Position numbers and translations under genes: made by a program
The notes under the pieces: generated by a model
Seen by the model: the letters and a program-made list of their open reading frames with translations, nothing else
Databases searched by the model: none
What the model was told of the DNA's origin: nothing
Origin: Streptomyces flavofungini
GTDB taxonomy: Bacteria; Actinomycetota; Actinomycetes; Streptomycetales; Streptomycetaceae
DNA length: 64,000 bases
Direction of reading: 5' to 3'
NCBI RefSeq assembly: GCF_014650815.1
Contig: NZ_BMVR01000009.1
Coordinates: forward strand, 62,001 to 126,000
Part shown: piece after piece, positions 7,455 to 16,425 of the stretch
How positions within the stretch are numbered: the first letter of the stretch is position 1
How the letters are laid out: every line of letters starts with the position of its first letter

Positions 7455-8319
7455 GTCCGCATCCCCCGTCACCGTTCTCGGCCTGGGCCCGATGGGCCGG
7501 GCCCTGGCCTCCGCGTTCCTGGCCGCGGGCCATCCCGCGACCGTCTGGAACCGTACTCCGGGCCGGGCGGACGCCCTGGTGGAGAACGGTGCCGTCGAGG
7601 CCGGGACCGCCGCCGAGGCGATATCGGCGAGTGACCTCGTGGTGATCTGCGTCCTGGACTACGAAGCCGTACGCGCGGTCGTCGCCCCGCACACCACCGC
7701 GCTCAAGGGCCGCACCCTGGTCAACCTCACCGCGGGGACCCCCGACGACGCCCGCGCCACCGCCGAGTGGGCCGCCGCGCACGGCATCGGCTACCTCGAC
7801 GGCGCGATCATGGTCCCGACGTACCTCGTGGGCGGTCCGTCCACCCTGGTCCTCCACAGCGGCCCGGCCGACCTGTACGGACGCCACCAGCACACCCTCC
7901 AGGCCATCGGCGGCACCTGCGTGCACCTGGGCGAGGACCCGGGCCGCGCGGGGGCGCACGACGTAGCGCTGCTCGACATCTTCTGGACTTCCCTGACCGG
8001 AGTCGTCCACGCCTTCGCCCTCGCGCGGGCCGAGGGCGTCACCGCCGCCGAACTGGCCCCCTACGCCAAGGGAGTCGCCGGTCTCCTGCCCGATGTGATC
8101 GACGCGTTCGCCGACCAGATCGACACCGGCAGCTACCCCGCCGGAGGCTCCAACCTCCGCTCAGCGACGGCGATCATGTCCCACGTCCTCGACGCCTCCC
8201 ACCGCCGGGGCGTCGACACCACAGTCATCTCCGCCGCCCACGCCCTCGCCCGCCGTGGCATGACGGCCGGCTACGCGGACGACTCCTACGCCCACGTCGC
8301 CGAACTCCTCCGCGACTGA
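7438..8319 (+). CDS. NAD(P)-dependent oxidoreductase, imine-reductase / beta-hydroxyacid dehydrogenase type
   Basis: Two-domain oxidoreductase of 293 residues. The N-terminal Rossmann fold has TVLGLGPMGRALASAFLAAG and VWNRTPGRADALV (NRT favours NADP). The strand motifs VVICVLDYEAVRAV and LVNLTAGTP follow. The C-terminal helical dimerisation domain (LLDIFWTSLTGVVHAFALA and HALARRGMTAGYADDSYAHV) is closer to imine reductases than to hydroxyisobutyrate dehydrogenases. ATG at 7438 has CTCGGAG six bases before it; ATG at 7453 is an alternative. The start region overlaps the divergent HxlR gene by 17 bases, so the HxlR protein probably controls it. Confidence 0.86.
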   Translation: MPAFPMSASPVTVLGLGPMGRALASAFLAAGHPATVWNRTPGRADALVENGAVEAGTAAEAISASDLVVICVLDYEAVRAVVAPHTTALKGRTLVNLTAGTPDDARATAEWAAAHGIGYLDGAIMVPTYLVGGPSTLVLHSGPADLYGRHQHTLQAIGGTCVHLGEDPGRAGAHDVALLDIFWTSLTGVVHAFALARAEGVTAAELAPYAKGVAGLLPDVIDAFADQIDTGSYPAGGSNLRSATAIMSHVLDASHRRGVDTTVISAAHALARRGMTAGYADDSYAHVAELLRD

Positions 8320-8451
8320 ACGGACTGGGTGCGTCGGGGCGAACGCCGCGAGTTGGCGCATGGTGGCCAGGGGGCGACGGCGCTCGCACGGCCGCATGGC
8401 TGCTGACCGGCATCCGGCGAAGTGCGCTCCCGCTACGGCATCGCCCCGGGC

Positions 8452-8874
8452 TCACTTGCCGGGTTCGGGGCCGTACCACTGGAGCGCTTGGCCGGTGACG
8501 GCGGCGATGCATGCGAAGTCCCGGTCACGGTGGAGCAGGGTCAGCCCCTGCAATTCGGCCGTGGCGGCCACGACGAGGTCGACGGGCCCGGCGCTGCGGT
8601 GCTGTCCGCGCTGGGTGAGGGTCTCCTGGACCTGGCAGGCACGGTCGTAGGCGCGGTCGTCGACCGGTACCCAGCCGAAGAGGAGGCGCATGTCCTCGAT
8701 GCCCTGTGCGCGGTCGGCGGCGGAGCGTGCGCTGTAGAAGAACTCCAGCTCGGTGACGGGGCACGTGGCGATGAGTCCGGCTGCCGCTGCCTGGTCCCAT
8801 CCGTACTGCTCGGCGTCGCCGCGCAGCAGCCGGGCGAGTGCGCTGGTGTCGATCAGGAACTGCGCGGCGTTCAC
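8452..8874 (-). CDS. vapC: PIN-domain ribonuclease toxin (VapC type)
   Basis: Toxin of a type II toxin-antitoxin pair, 140 residues. PIN-domain acidic residues are visible: Asp9 in FLIDTSALARLL, Glu42 in VTELEF, Asp99 in PVDLVVAATAE, and Asp117/Asp119 in LHRDRDF. These should bind Mg/Mn for RNA cleavage. The GTG start at 8874 overlaps the antitoxin stop by GTGA, so translation is coupled. The order, antitoxin first, is standard for vapBC. No residue loss suggests inactivation. The RNA target cannot be read from the sequence. Confidence 0.92.
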   Translation of the reverse strand: MNAAQFLIDTSALARLLRGDAEQYGWDQAAAAGLIATCPVTELEFFYSARSAADRAQGIEDMRLLFGWVPVDDRAYDRACQVQETLTQRGQHRSAGPVDLVVAATAELQGLTLLHRDRDFACIAAVTGQALQWYGPEPGK

Positions 8875-9086
8875 CGGCGGTAGTTCCCCTTGCCCTCGAA
8901 GAGGTCCAGATCGAAGGCGCCCTCCTCCGCCGCGGCACGCAGCCGGGTGAGTGCCAGCGCTCGACGCCGGTTCTCCAGCACCTCGCGCAGGGCGGTGTTG
9001 ACGGTCTCCTTCTTGGTGCTGGTGCCGAGTGCCCTGGCCACGTCGGCGACCAGCTGATCGTCGAGATCGATCACTGTCCGACTCAT
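8871..9086 (-). CDS. vapB: VapB-type antitoxin
   Basis: Ribbon-helix-helix antitoxin of 71 residues. The N-terminal DNA-binding part is MSRTVIDLDDQLVADVARAL followed by GTSTKKETVNTALREVL. The C-terminal tail, rich in Phe and acidic residues (AFDLDLFEGKGNYRR), is the toxin-wrapping part. ATG at 9086 has GGAGG eight bases upstream; an in-frame ATG at 9101 is less well placed. It should repress its own promoter together with the toxin. GATATC and a nearby ATATC half-site at 9103-9130 may belong to the operator. Confidence 0.9.
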   Translation of the reverse strand: MSRTVIDLDDQLVADVARALGTSTKKETVNTALREVLENRRRALALTRLRAAAEEGAFDLDLFEGKGNYRR

Positions 9087-9335
9087 CGCATACACCTCCA
9101 TGGATATCACCTATGCCATCGAGTATATCTCTGCTGATGCATAGGGCGCGGTCGGTTGGTGGCGCTGCGGCAGCGGGGCTGAGCGGTCGGCGTTTCTTGC
9201 GAACAGCCACAGGCCGCGTTCGGTGAGTAATAAAGTCCCGCTGTGCATTGAGTGTGCAGCGCGTCACACCGCGTCGCCTGGCAGGCGGTGAGGGGCCGGC
9301 GGTTCGCGTATGACGTGCGCTATTGGGGGTGGGGC

Positions 9336-11384
9336 ATGTACGAGTTGATCAAGGGCGCCAACGTGGGTCTGGCGACGCTGAGCGAGAGTGTCGACTCCGT
9401 GATGGTGAGTCTGGACTGGACCAGCCCATCGGGCGAGGGTGACGCGGATGTCTCGGTTCTCCTGCTGGACGTCGAAGGCAAGGTGCGCAGCGACGCCGAC
9501 TTCTACTTCTACAACAACCCGGTTGCCGCCGACGGAAGTGTGCAGCTCCTGGGCAAGACGCCCACCGGGAGTGGCAACAAGGACCGGATCAGCTTCGACC
9601 TGACTGCGGTCCCGAGCGACGTCGACCGGATCGTGGTGGCCGCGAGCCGGTACGACGGAGCTCACTTCGGAGAACTGGGCGACCTGCAGTTGGCGTTGGC
9701 CGACGGCTCCGGCGAGAACCTGCTTCGGTTTGCGATCGATGATGCCGACTCGGTGAGCGCGTTCATCTTCGGTGAGCTCTACCGCCGCAGCGGAGCGTGG
9801 AAGATCCGGGCCGTGGGGCAGGGCTACGACGCGGGACTGGCAGGTCTGGCGACGGACTTCGGCGTCGACATCGATGACGACGCAGCGGTCGTGGAAGCGG
9901 CCGAGGAAACGCTTGGCGCCTCGGCGGGCGATGAGCAGGCGGACGCCGTGCTTCCGGCTCCGGCCACCGAGCGCGAACCACGAGCGACGCCGGAGGCCGT
10001 CCCGGCGCCCCGGCGCCCCGACGTGGGTACGGAATCGCGGAAGGTGTCCGCCCGGCCCCGCACCGCCAAGAGGAAGGTCACCCTGCCCAAGGTGGTCAAG
10101 AAGTCCCTGGCGGAGAACGAGTCCTGGAAGGAGGCCAAGCTCTTTCCGGTTTCCGCGCTCAAGAGCGACCGGGACCGGGAAACCCGGGCGACGTCGGTGC
10201 TGTTGTCGGTGATGGCGCAGATCCCGGAGTTCGGCAGGAGACTCACCGCCGCGTTCGGAGCGCCGGCGGGCCGTATGGAGACGTTCGCCGAGGTGACGCT
10301 GCCGCATGGTGAAACGCCACGGCGCCCGGACGGAGTGATCCGCGTCGAGCGGGCCGGCAAGCTCTGGACGGCACTCGTCGAGACCAAGACCAACGGGAAC
10401 GCCCTCAAGCCCGAACAGGTACAGGCGTACATGGACATCGCCACCCGTCGGGGATACGAGGCCGTCATCACGCTCTCGAACGACGTCGCGCTGGAGGGCA
10501 GTCCGCTGGTCGATGTCAGGATCGACGGGCGGCGCAAGCACAAAGTGGCCCTGTGGCACCTCTCCTGGGCCGAAGTGACCCATCAGGCCCAGATGTTGAT
10601 CCGGCACGAGGGTGTGGGCAACATGGCGCACGCCTGGCTTCTCCAGGAGCTGCTGCGTTACCTCCAGCACGAGAATTCCGGATGCCACGGCTTCCAGAAC
10701 ATGGGCGCGGCCTGGGTCCCGGTCCGTAACGGCATCGACACCGAGACCCTGTGCCAGGGAGATCAACGAGCCCTTGACGTGGTGGAGAGCTGGGAGCGGC
10801 TCATCCGCCAGGTCTGCCTCGGACTCGGTGGCGAACTCGGCCAGAGGGTGCTGCCTGTCCAGCGCTCCAAGCGCGGAACCGACCCCGGCGCCCGCCGGTC
10901 CCGCCTGGCCGATCAGCTCTGTCTCGAAGGAAGACTGCAGTCGGAGCTGCGCATCGAGGGCACGCCCGGCATCCTCGCGATCACTGCCGACCTGCGTACC
11001 GGCAGACTCCGCACCTCCATCGAGATTCCGGCGCCCGAGCTGGGCTATCCCCTGTCCTGGGCGAAGCGGCTGGTCCGACGTCTGGCCGAAGCCCCCGCCG
11101 ACCTCCACATCGAGACTCTGGTCCAGGGCGAGGCGGGAGGGCCACGGGGCACTCTGGAACGACTGCGCCCGGAGCCGGGGGACATGCTGCCGAAGAACGG
11201 TACGCAGATCACCGGCTTCCGGCTGTCCCTCTTCAAGGGCATGGGCAGCGGCCGCGGCAACGCCGAGTCCGGCTTCATCACCAGCGTCAACGACGCCGTG
11301 CACCGGTTCTACACCACGGTGGTCGCCCACCTGGACGGTCCGGCCCGCCGGACACCGCCGACAGACCCAGCCACCACGGGCTGA
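9336..11384 (+). CDS. TerD domain fused to a PD-(D/E)xK nuclease-like domain
   Basis: Two-part protein of 682 residues. Residues 1-180 are a TerD stress domain: MYELIKGANVGLATLSESVD, MVSLDWTSPSGEGDADVSVL, DADFYFYNNP, and AFIFGELYRRSGAWKIRAVG. The acidic residues should bind calcium. A Pro/Ala/Glu linker follows (about 190-270). Residues ~280-480 hold the restriction-endonuclease-like motif, with Asp332 in RRPDGVIRV and Glu349-x-Lys351 in LVETKTNG. TerD proteins fused to nuclease domains are known from comparative studies of ter systems. The start at ATG 9336 follows GGGGGTGGGGC. A TerF-like gene lies 234 bases downstream. The protein is probably a cytoplasmic stress or anti-invader nuclease; the target is unknown. 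Confidence 0.88.
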   Translation: MYELIKGANVGLATLSESVDSVMVSLDWTSPSGEGDADVSVLLLDVEGKVRSDADFYFYNNPVAADGSVQLLGKTPTGSGNKDRISFDLTAVPSDVDRIVVAASRYDGAHFGELGDLQLALADGSGENLLRFAIDDADSVSAFIFGELYRRSGAWKIRAVGQGYDAGLAGLATDFGVDIDDDAAVVEAAEETLGASAGDEQADAVLPAPATEREPRATPEAVPAPRRPDVGTESRKVSARPRTAKRKVTLPKVVKKSLAENESWKEAKLFPVSALKSDRDRETRATSVLLSVMAQIPEFGRRLTAAFGAPAGRMETFAEVTLPHGETPRRPDGVIRVERAGKLWTALVETKTNGNALKPEQVQAYMDIATRRGYEAVITLSNDVALEGSPLVDVRIDGRRKHKVALWHLSWAEVTHQAQMLIRHEGVGNMAHAWLLQELLRYLQHENSGCHGFQNMGAAWVPVRNGIDTETLCQGDQRALDVVESWERLIRQVCLGLGGELGQRVLPVQRSKRGTDPGARRSRLADQLCLEGRLQSELRIEGTPGILAITADLRTGRLRTSIEIPAPELGYPLSWAKRLVRRLAEAPADLHIETLVQGEAGGPRGTLERLRPEPGDMLPKNGTQITGFRLSLFKGMGSGRGNAESGFITSVNDAVHRFYTTVVAHLDGPARRTPPTDPATTG

Positions 11385-11618
11385 GACCGCCTCGGTGTCT
11401 GTACCAATGGCCCGACCTCGACAACCACTACATGGGAGTTTGCTTACATCCCACGCGGCCGCTGTTGGCCTCGCCCAACTGATGAGAGGGCGGGCGCTCG
11501 TTGATATCACCCGACCACTTGCTGTCAGCCACCATCGTTGATGGCAACAGTGGATGTCATGGTTCTACTAGCAAAGGTGCTTGATGAAGCCCAATTTGCG
11601 TGACTCTCGGAGGCCGCT

Positions 11619-12866
11619 ATGACAACTACGTCGCTCCCGAAAGGGGGTAATGCCCCTTTGCCGACGAAGCCTTGTCGAATCACTCTCACAGCCTCGCGTG
11701 TGGCGATTGACGTGTGCGCGGTGCTCCTCACCCAGAGTGGCACAGTACGCAGCGACGACGACTTGGTGTTCTACAACCATCCTGCCCAGGACGGTGTTGC
11801 TCTGGCTGGGCAGACCATTAGTGCAGACCTCACTGTGGTACCGACCTCGGTGGACCGCATTATGATCGTTGCCAGCATCGATCCCTGCCTGCCCAACGTG
11901 TGCTTTAACGCAGACAGCACCCCACGGGCGGACATTGACTGTGAGGGCGAACAGCTCACCTTTATCCCTCCGCCACTCCTCCGCGGAGAGACCGCAGCGG
12001 TCCTGGTTGAAATCTATCGGCGCGGGGGCGGGTGGAAAGTTCGTGCCGTTGGCCAAGGCTGGCACACGGGTCTCGTAGGACTAGCCACCGACTTTGGCAT
12101 CGTGGTCGATGATGCGGGCAGCGAGTCTCATACGACACCGCGGGCTGGTACCGCGCCATCCCAGACGCCGGCCATCAGCTTGGACAAGCTCCAGCGCTCG
12201 GCGCCAGGACTCGTGAACCTCTATGAGGCTGCGCAAATCTCCCTGGTGAAAACAGGTGTCATGGGCCAGCGCGCAGCTGTCTACCTGGTCCTGGACCACT
12301 CCGGAAGCATGTATGACTTCTACGATGACGGCACGATGCAGCACCTAGCGGAGCAGGCACTCGGGCTGTCGGCCAACCTCGACGACGATGGCACGGTGCC
12401 GCTGGTGTTCTTCTCCCACGAAGTCGACTTGGTCACCGATATCAGCTTGGAAAACTACAGAAGTCGCATCGACCACCTCCACAAGACCCTTGAATGGGGT
12501 GGCACCTGTTACGCGCCAGCGATGCAATCTGTTATTGACCACTACAGACACAGCCGCTGCACCGAACCAGCTTTCGTCATCTTTCAGACTGACGGGGATC
12601 CCTGCGACCGCAAGGAGACCCGAGACCTCTTGCGCGGCGCGAGTTCACTGCCCATTTTCTGGCAGTTTGTGGGCTTCGGTCTCAGCCGAGACCTGCGCTT
12701 CCTGCGGAGCCTGGACACCCTGGACGGACGCACGGTTGATAGTGCTGGCTACTTCGGTGCTGGCCAACAACCGATCAAGCGCGCCGACGCTGACCTGTAC
12801 GCCCGCCTCATGAAGGAATTCCCTGACTGGCTCACTGTGGCACGAGCAACTGGAGTCATCCGATAA
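11619..12866 (+). CDS. TerD domain fused to a von Willebrand factor A domain (TerF-like)
   Basis: This is a 415-residue protein. Residues ~20-175 are TerD-like (VRSDDDLVFYNHP, VEIYRRGGGWKVRAVGQG). Residues ~190-415 are a vWA domain with MIDAS motifs LDHSGSM (Asp226), WGGTCYAP (Thr) and FQTDGDPC (Asp). This is the architecture of TerF of tellurite-resistance-type stress systems. The TerD part is degenerate at its start: MTTTSLPKGGNAPLPTKPCR has the KGGN-like lead of TerD proteins but then lacks the usual first acidic loop. Base composition is less GC-rich than the core genes. ATG at 11619 follows CGGAGG. It pairs with the TerD-nuclease gene upstream. Confidence 0.9.
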   Translation: MTTTSLPKGGNAPLPTKPCRITLTASRVAIDVCAVLLTQSGTVRSDDDLVFYNHPAQDGVALAGQTISADLTVVPTSVDRIMIVASIDPCLPNVCFNADSTPRADIDCEGEQLTFIPPPLLRGETAAVLVEIYRRGGGWKVRAVGQGWHTGLVGLATDFGIVVDDAGSESHTTPRAGTAPSQTPAISLDKLQRSAPGLVNLYEAAQISLVKTGVMGQRAAVYLVLDHSGSMYDFYDDGTMQHLAEQALGLSANLDDDGTVPLVFFSHEVDLVTDISLENYRSRIDHLHKTLEWGGTCYAPAMQSVIDHYRHSRCTEPAFVIFQTDGDPCDRKETRDLLRGASSLPIFWQFVGFGLSRDLRFLRSLDTLDGRTVDSAGYFGAGQQPIKRADADLYARLMKEFPDWLTVARATGVIR

Positions 12867-13373
12867 GCGCTGCCCTCCTTGATCCAGCCCTCACCACACC
12901 CAAACCGCCTACTACTGATCCGTTCAGCATGCCCCTTGTCCTTACCCGGTGGCTTCTTCTTGCCCTGGGTCTTGCCTGAGATCCTGGCGACCTGCATTCA
13001 CCCTGTGCAAGAGTGATGAGCTCGTGCCCCTGGCGGTCGTCGTTGGTCGCTCTTGGCCACTGTTGAGCAACCTCGGACGGCCCAGAGGCGGCCCAGCCTT
13101 GCCCTGCGCAGGGCTGCCTTGGACGCAGCCGCCCTGAAAAGTCCCAGCCGGAGGCCTCGGTTGCTGAGCGCCACCGCCTAGGCACACTTTACTCATCAAA
13201 TGTATGGGTAGAGCATTACCCTCCGTTGCGATTGCATGCTCCGGACCTGTTTCGTGCGAACTATGAAGTTGCGCCAAACGGACAGCCAACCAGCGCTGAG
13301 TCTGTAGCATCGGGGTGGAACTCAGGTGCAGAACGCCCCTTCTGGGGCAGGGTGAGGGAAGTGAGCTGTATTC
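12867..13373. other. Intergenic stretch with no supported gene
   Basis: Between the TerF-like gene and the 799-residue unknown gene I see no frame with protein-like composition and a ribosome site on either strand. The last 60 bases hold the leader of the downstream gene (GAGGGAAGTGAG). The remainder is of mixed composition and may be debris of an older insertion. Confidence 0.5.
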
Positions 13374-15773
13374 ATGGCTTTCTCTGTTGATGAGCTCAGG
13401 GGTATGTACCCAGATACGGAAACGCAAAGCCGCATTCTGGAGCTCAACGCACTAGGTTCCCTCCTGGAAGACTCGATTGTAGGACCGAAGTATCGAGTTC
13501 CGGCTCATCTCCATGAGCCAATCATTTTCACACCAGCGGGCGAGCTCCTGGTTCGTAGCCTAGGGAACAGCAGGAGCGTCAGCTGGGGAGAACAACGGAT
13601 GGCTGTATTCCTCTCCCTTTTTCATGACCAACTATTCGTTGACCCTAACGCCACAGACATCAATGCTATCCGCGTGGGAATCTCACGCGAGATACGTGAC
13701 GGCAAAATCAGGCACCCCTTCATTTTCGGCAGAGAGCTCTACGATAAAGCATATGAAGAATTGGGAGACGATTCCCTTTTCGCCCTTGATCCCGTTCAAA
13801 CGCAAAATTTCCTCACCGGAACCCCCCCAGGTGTATTTCAAGAAGGGCGCACAGTAGTCGGCCCTTGGGGAGCACTCCAGAGTGAAGAATTCAGGCTTGT
13901 TCCTGCCACGACTTCTCCGCTTCTTTACCATTGCGAACGACCGGGTTGTCTGTCAGCACATAGGATTGACCTCAGCACGTCAGAAAACCGCATTCTGTCA
14001 ACGAGGAATCGCCTGGACAAAAAACTCTATCTACAGGGCGCTCCATCGAACTGGGGAGAATTCCTAAGGGGCATCGCTCATGAACTCAATGGCTACTATG
14101 ACGATACCCGCTCCCGTGGCATCATCGCCTTTTTGGGCGAGTGTTTCACTTTTGGCGAGCTGTACTCTATCGCGCAGATCGCTCTAGCGGATAGGAGTCT
14201 TGCATTCCGGAAAGTCTGCTTCAGTGCCGGTGTGTCCATCAGGTCCGCCGAAGAATTTCTCGAGGGCAAGACAAAGCAAGAGATCATGCAACTACTCTTG
14301 CTTTTGAATGATCACGATCTGTGTAACGTGGTTGAGAAGGCCATTCTCACAGGAGAAGTGATCGTCCCAGAAGGAGAGGTGAGGGTCAGTCGCCTTAACC
14401 GATATGCCAGCGGGTCGTTCGGCACACGCCTGGAATGCTCGTGCACGGGGGTTAGAGTCGCCTCTAACGATTCGCGTACTGCGATTCGACGCCTTGAGCG
14501 TCTAATCCATCAGGTTTATTCGAACGACGCTCTAGAGTCGCGACTCAAATGGAAAATTCGAGACATCAGAGGCGAACACTACGAAGATCGGTTGCGCAAT
14601 TACCTGACCACAGAGAATGCAAGGGTTATCATCCGGGACCTATTCCTTTCCGGCCCTGACGTGTTTGAAGCTGCTGCCGCAGAATTGAAGCTCGATACGA
14701 GCCTGGCGAATGACGATACGTTGGTCGGGAGGATTTCTTGGCGGCTGGGGTTCGCCGGAGGGACACAAGAGACGGGAGCTCAATCTCTTCGTGAGCGGGT
14801 GCGCGATATGCGAGATGCGATTCCACAGGGTTCATGCTCGGACGCAGACAAGGAAAGAATCCGAAGTCGATCCGTTCACCTTTTTGTGGATCTCGAAAAA
14901 TCTTTGGACAGCGCACTATGCTTTACGGCTTGGTTTACTGAGTTTGATCACTGGGCGGCGCATCCAAAATTCACCTACGAGCCGGCCGAAGCGCGACAGT
15001 TCATGGCCGGAATCCTGACAGCCCAATCTAAAGCGTCTGGCATGGATCTGACTTACGATCCTTCTGGCAGGAATACTCTCGGCCCGCTCATCGCAGGGTT
15101 CGGACTTCTGGCCAGTCGCCTAGCTGGCCTGGAAGGCAGGGCCTCCGAATTTCTCCGGAATGCACGAGAAATTCCTAGAGTGTGTCGAAATTCCAAGCTC
15201 GTAAGCTTCGGGTACCCTCACGCAATTCCTTTCCTCAATTTTTCGCAACACTCCCGAAATGACGTGATTGACACCTTGCGCTCCATCTCTCGGGCGCTCT
15301 CTCAAGGGGATGTGCTCAGTGTTAGAAACTCATTGGAGCACCACAGGGAAGAATTTCCAAACTCCGACGAAATGCTGACCTGCCTCGACTCGATTGATCG
15401 ATACTGTGCAGCCGTGGAGGCATTTGGGCTTATCCCTCTAATTTTCCGCATGCGGGAATTCGTTCGAGATTCCTCTGGGCGTACCCGTTACGCCTACGAG
15501 GATTACTCTGGTCGTGTAATTGAATCGAATACATTCTCATCTATTGTCCTTACGGGACTCCCTGATCCTTCACAGGATCAAATCTTGGTGCCAGGGATCC
15601 GAATTGATGGGTCCGATCTAATTCCCAGATTTTCCCTGGGGGTGCGGTCGAGCTACACGGAGATGTGGAGTAATTGGCCCCGCAACCGTGCGATTTCTAG
15701 AAAAATTAGAGAGGGTGGCGAGGGTGATCAAATTGAAATCAGCCAGACAGGCGGCGTGAGCGAGTCGGCTTAG
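13374..15773 (+). CDS. Large protein of unknown function, lower GC (799 aa)
   Basis: I do not recognise this protein. The single uninterrupted frame starts at ATG 13374 after GAGGGAAGTGAG. No signal peptide or membrane segment is visible. A possible zinc-binding knot lies near residue 185 (LLYHCERPGCLSAHRIDL: Cys, Cys, His) and a second Cys pair near residue 360 (LECSCTG). Much of the rest alternates helical segments, including RAIRRLERLIHQV-type basic helices. Two lines counted by hand give 52% and 57% GC, well below the neighbours, and codon use includes many A/T third positions. This suggests transfer. It follows two Ter-type genes on the same strand and may be an effector or sensor of that unit; this is inference. 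Confidence 0.8.
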   Translation: MAFSVDELRGMYPDTETQSRILELNALGSLLEDSIVGPKYRVPAHLHEPIIFTPAGELLVRSLGNSRSVSWGEQRMAVFLSLFHDQLFVDPNATDINAIRVGISREIRDGKIRHPFIFGRELYDKAYEELGDDSLFALDPVQTQNFLTGTPPGVFQEGRTVVGPWGALQSEEFRLVPATTSPLLYHCERPGCLSAHRIDLSTSENRILSTRNRLDKKLYLQGAPSNWGEFLRGIAHELNGYYDDTRSRGIIAFLGECFTFGELYSIAQIALADRSLAFRKVCFSAGVSIRSAEEFLEGKTKQEIMQLLLLLNDHDLCNVVEKAILTGEVIVPEGEVRVSRLNRYASGSFGTRLECSCTGVRVASNDSRTAIRRLERLIHQVYSNDALESRLKWKIRDIRGEHYEDRLRNYLTTENARVIIRDLFLSGPDVFEAAAAELKLDTSLANDDTLVGRISWRLGFAGGTQETGAQSLRERVRDMRDAIPQGSCSDADKERIRSRSVHLFVDLEKSLDSALCFTAWFTEFDHWAAHPKFTYEPAEARQFMAGILTAQSKASGMDLTYDPSGRNTLGPLIAGFGLLASRLAGLEGRASEFLRNAREIPRVCRNSKLVSFGYPHAIPFLNFSQHSRNDVIDTLRSISRALSQGDVLSVRNSLEHHREEFPNSDEMLTCLDSIDRYCAAVEAFGLIPLIFRMREFVRDSSGRTRYAYEDYSGRVIESNTFSSIVLTGLPDPSQDQILVPGIRIDGSDLIPRFSLGVRSSYTEMWSNWPRNRAISRKIREGGEGDQIEISQTGGVSESA

Positions 15774-16425
15774 AATTTGTTCCTCCGTCACCCCTATGAG
15801 GTGTAGGTGTTCCCCGTGCTCTAAATGCATGGTCGGATGTTGTTTTCCTGGCTGAACGCCGGGCCTTGCGACTAGGTAAAGGTCGGTGGAGCGGCTTTGG
15901 GCTGGAGCTGCTTTGGCGCGAGTGATCATGGCCCCGTAAGCTTCCGGCACGTCGGGCAGTCTGTGGACCTGCCCGCTAAAGCACGACGTTGGGGCCATGA
16001 TCTTCGAGGCTCGCGCCAAAGTGGCTGCCTAAAGCCGTGGAGCCGACCGCCCCAGCCGCGACTTACCCCTTCTCGAACCCCAAGCGGCTGGTCGCCGCGG
16101 GGAGCGGAGCGAGCCGCCTTGAACCAGTAGAGAAAGTTGTAACTCAGTCAGTCGAGTCGGGTTCGAGGTCACCGGTACGGACACGGAGTTTGAGGTCGTC
16201 GCGGCCTGAGAGCACCGGCTGCCTCGCGGGAGGCACCCTTATCGACGGTGGCTGTCTTCGTTGCTGCCAGAAGTGGATGTTGAAGGCCCGGATCAAGACC
16301 GGTCCGGAGTCTTTGAGGTTGTACCCCGGCAGGGATTCGAGCCTGCGACGTCTGCTATCGCCGCGTGACGGAGTCCATGAGCACACACCGCCACCGTCCG
16401 CGAAACCCCGCCCGCCGCAGGCGAT
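15774..16425. other. Non-coding stretch with a large inverted repeat and a tRNA-like remnant
   Basis: No credible gene was found. It holds the inverted repeat at 15911-16021. Near 16322-16352, read on the minus strand, there is a sequence like the 3' end of a tRNA (GCAGG, CTCGAAT and CCTGC, then GCCGGGG). The 5' acceptor partner and a proper anticodon arm are missing. It could be a truncated tRNA or an old attachment site. It lies between the low-GC gene and the NUDIX gene, at a change in base composition. Confidence 0.45.
15911..16021. repeat. Long imperfect inverted repeat with nested hairpin
   Basis: CTTTGGCGCGAG (15911-15922) and ATCATGGCCCC (15925-15935) are answered in reverse complement by GGGGCCATGAT (15991-16001) and CTCGCGCCAAAG (16010-16021). 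The central part contains a further dyad, CGGGCAG with CTGCCCG. The 23 paired bases per arm, broken once asymmetrically, are far more than chance. It resembles a mobile-element end pair, a structured RNA or a strong bidirectional terminator. Confidence 0.85.

Noticed and set aside
12942..13427. Minus-strand frames between the TerF-like gene and the 799-residue gene
   Set aside because: No ribosome site, low-complexity products and overlap with the start of the downstream gene; not protein-like.
16319..16352. tRNA gene on the minus strand
   Set aside because: A T-arm-like and acceptor-3'-like sequence is present, but the T-loop has eight bases and no 5' acceptor or anticodon arm pairs. It is at most a remnant.
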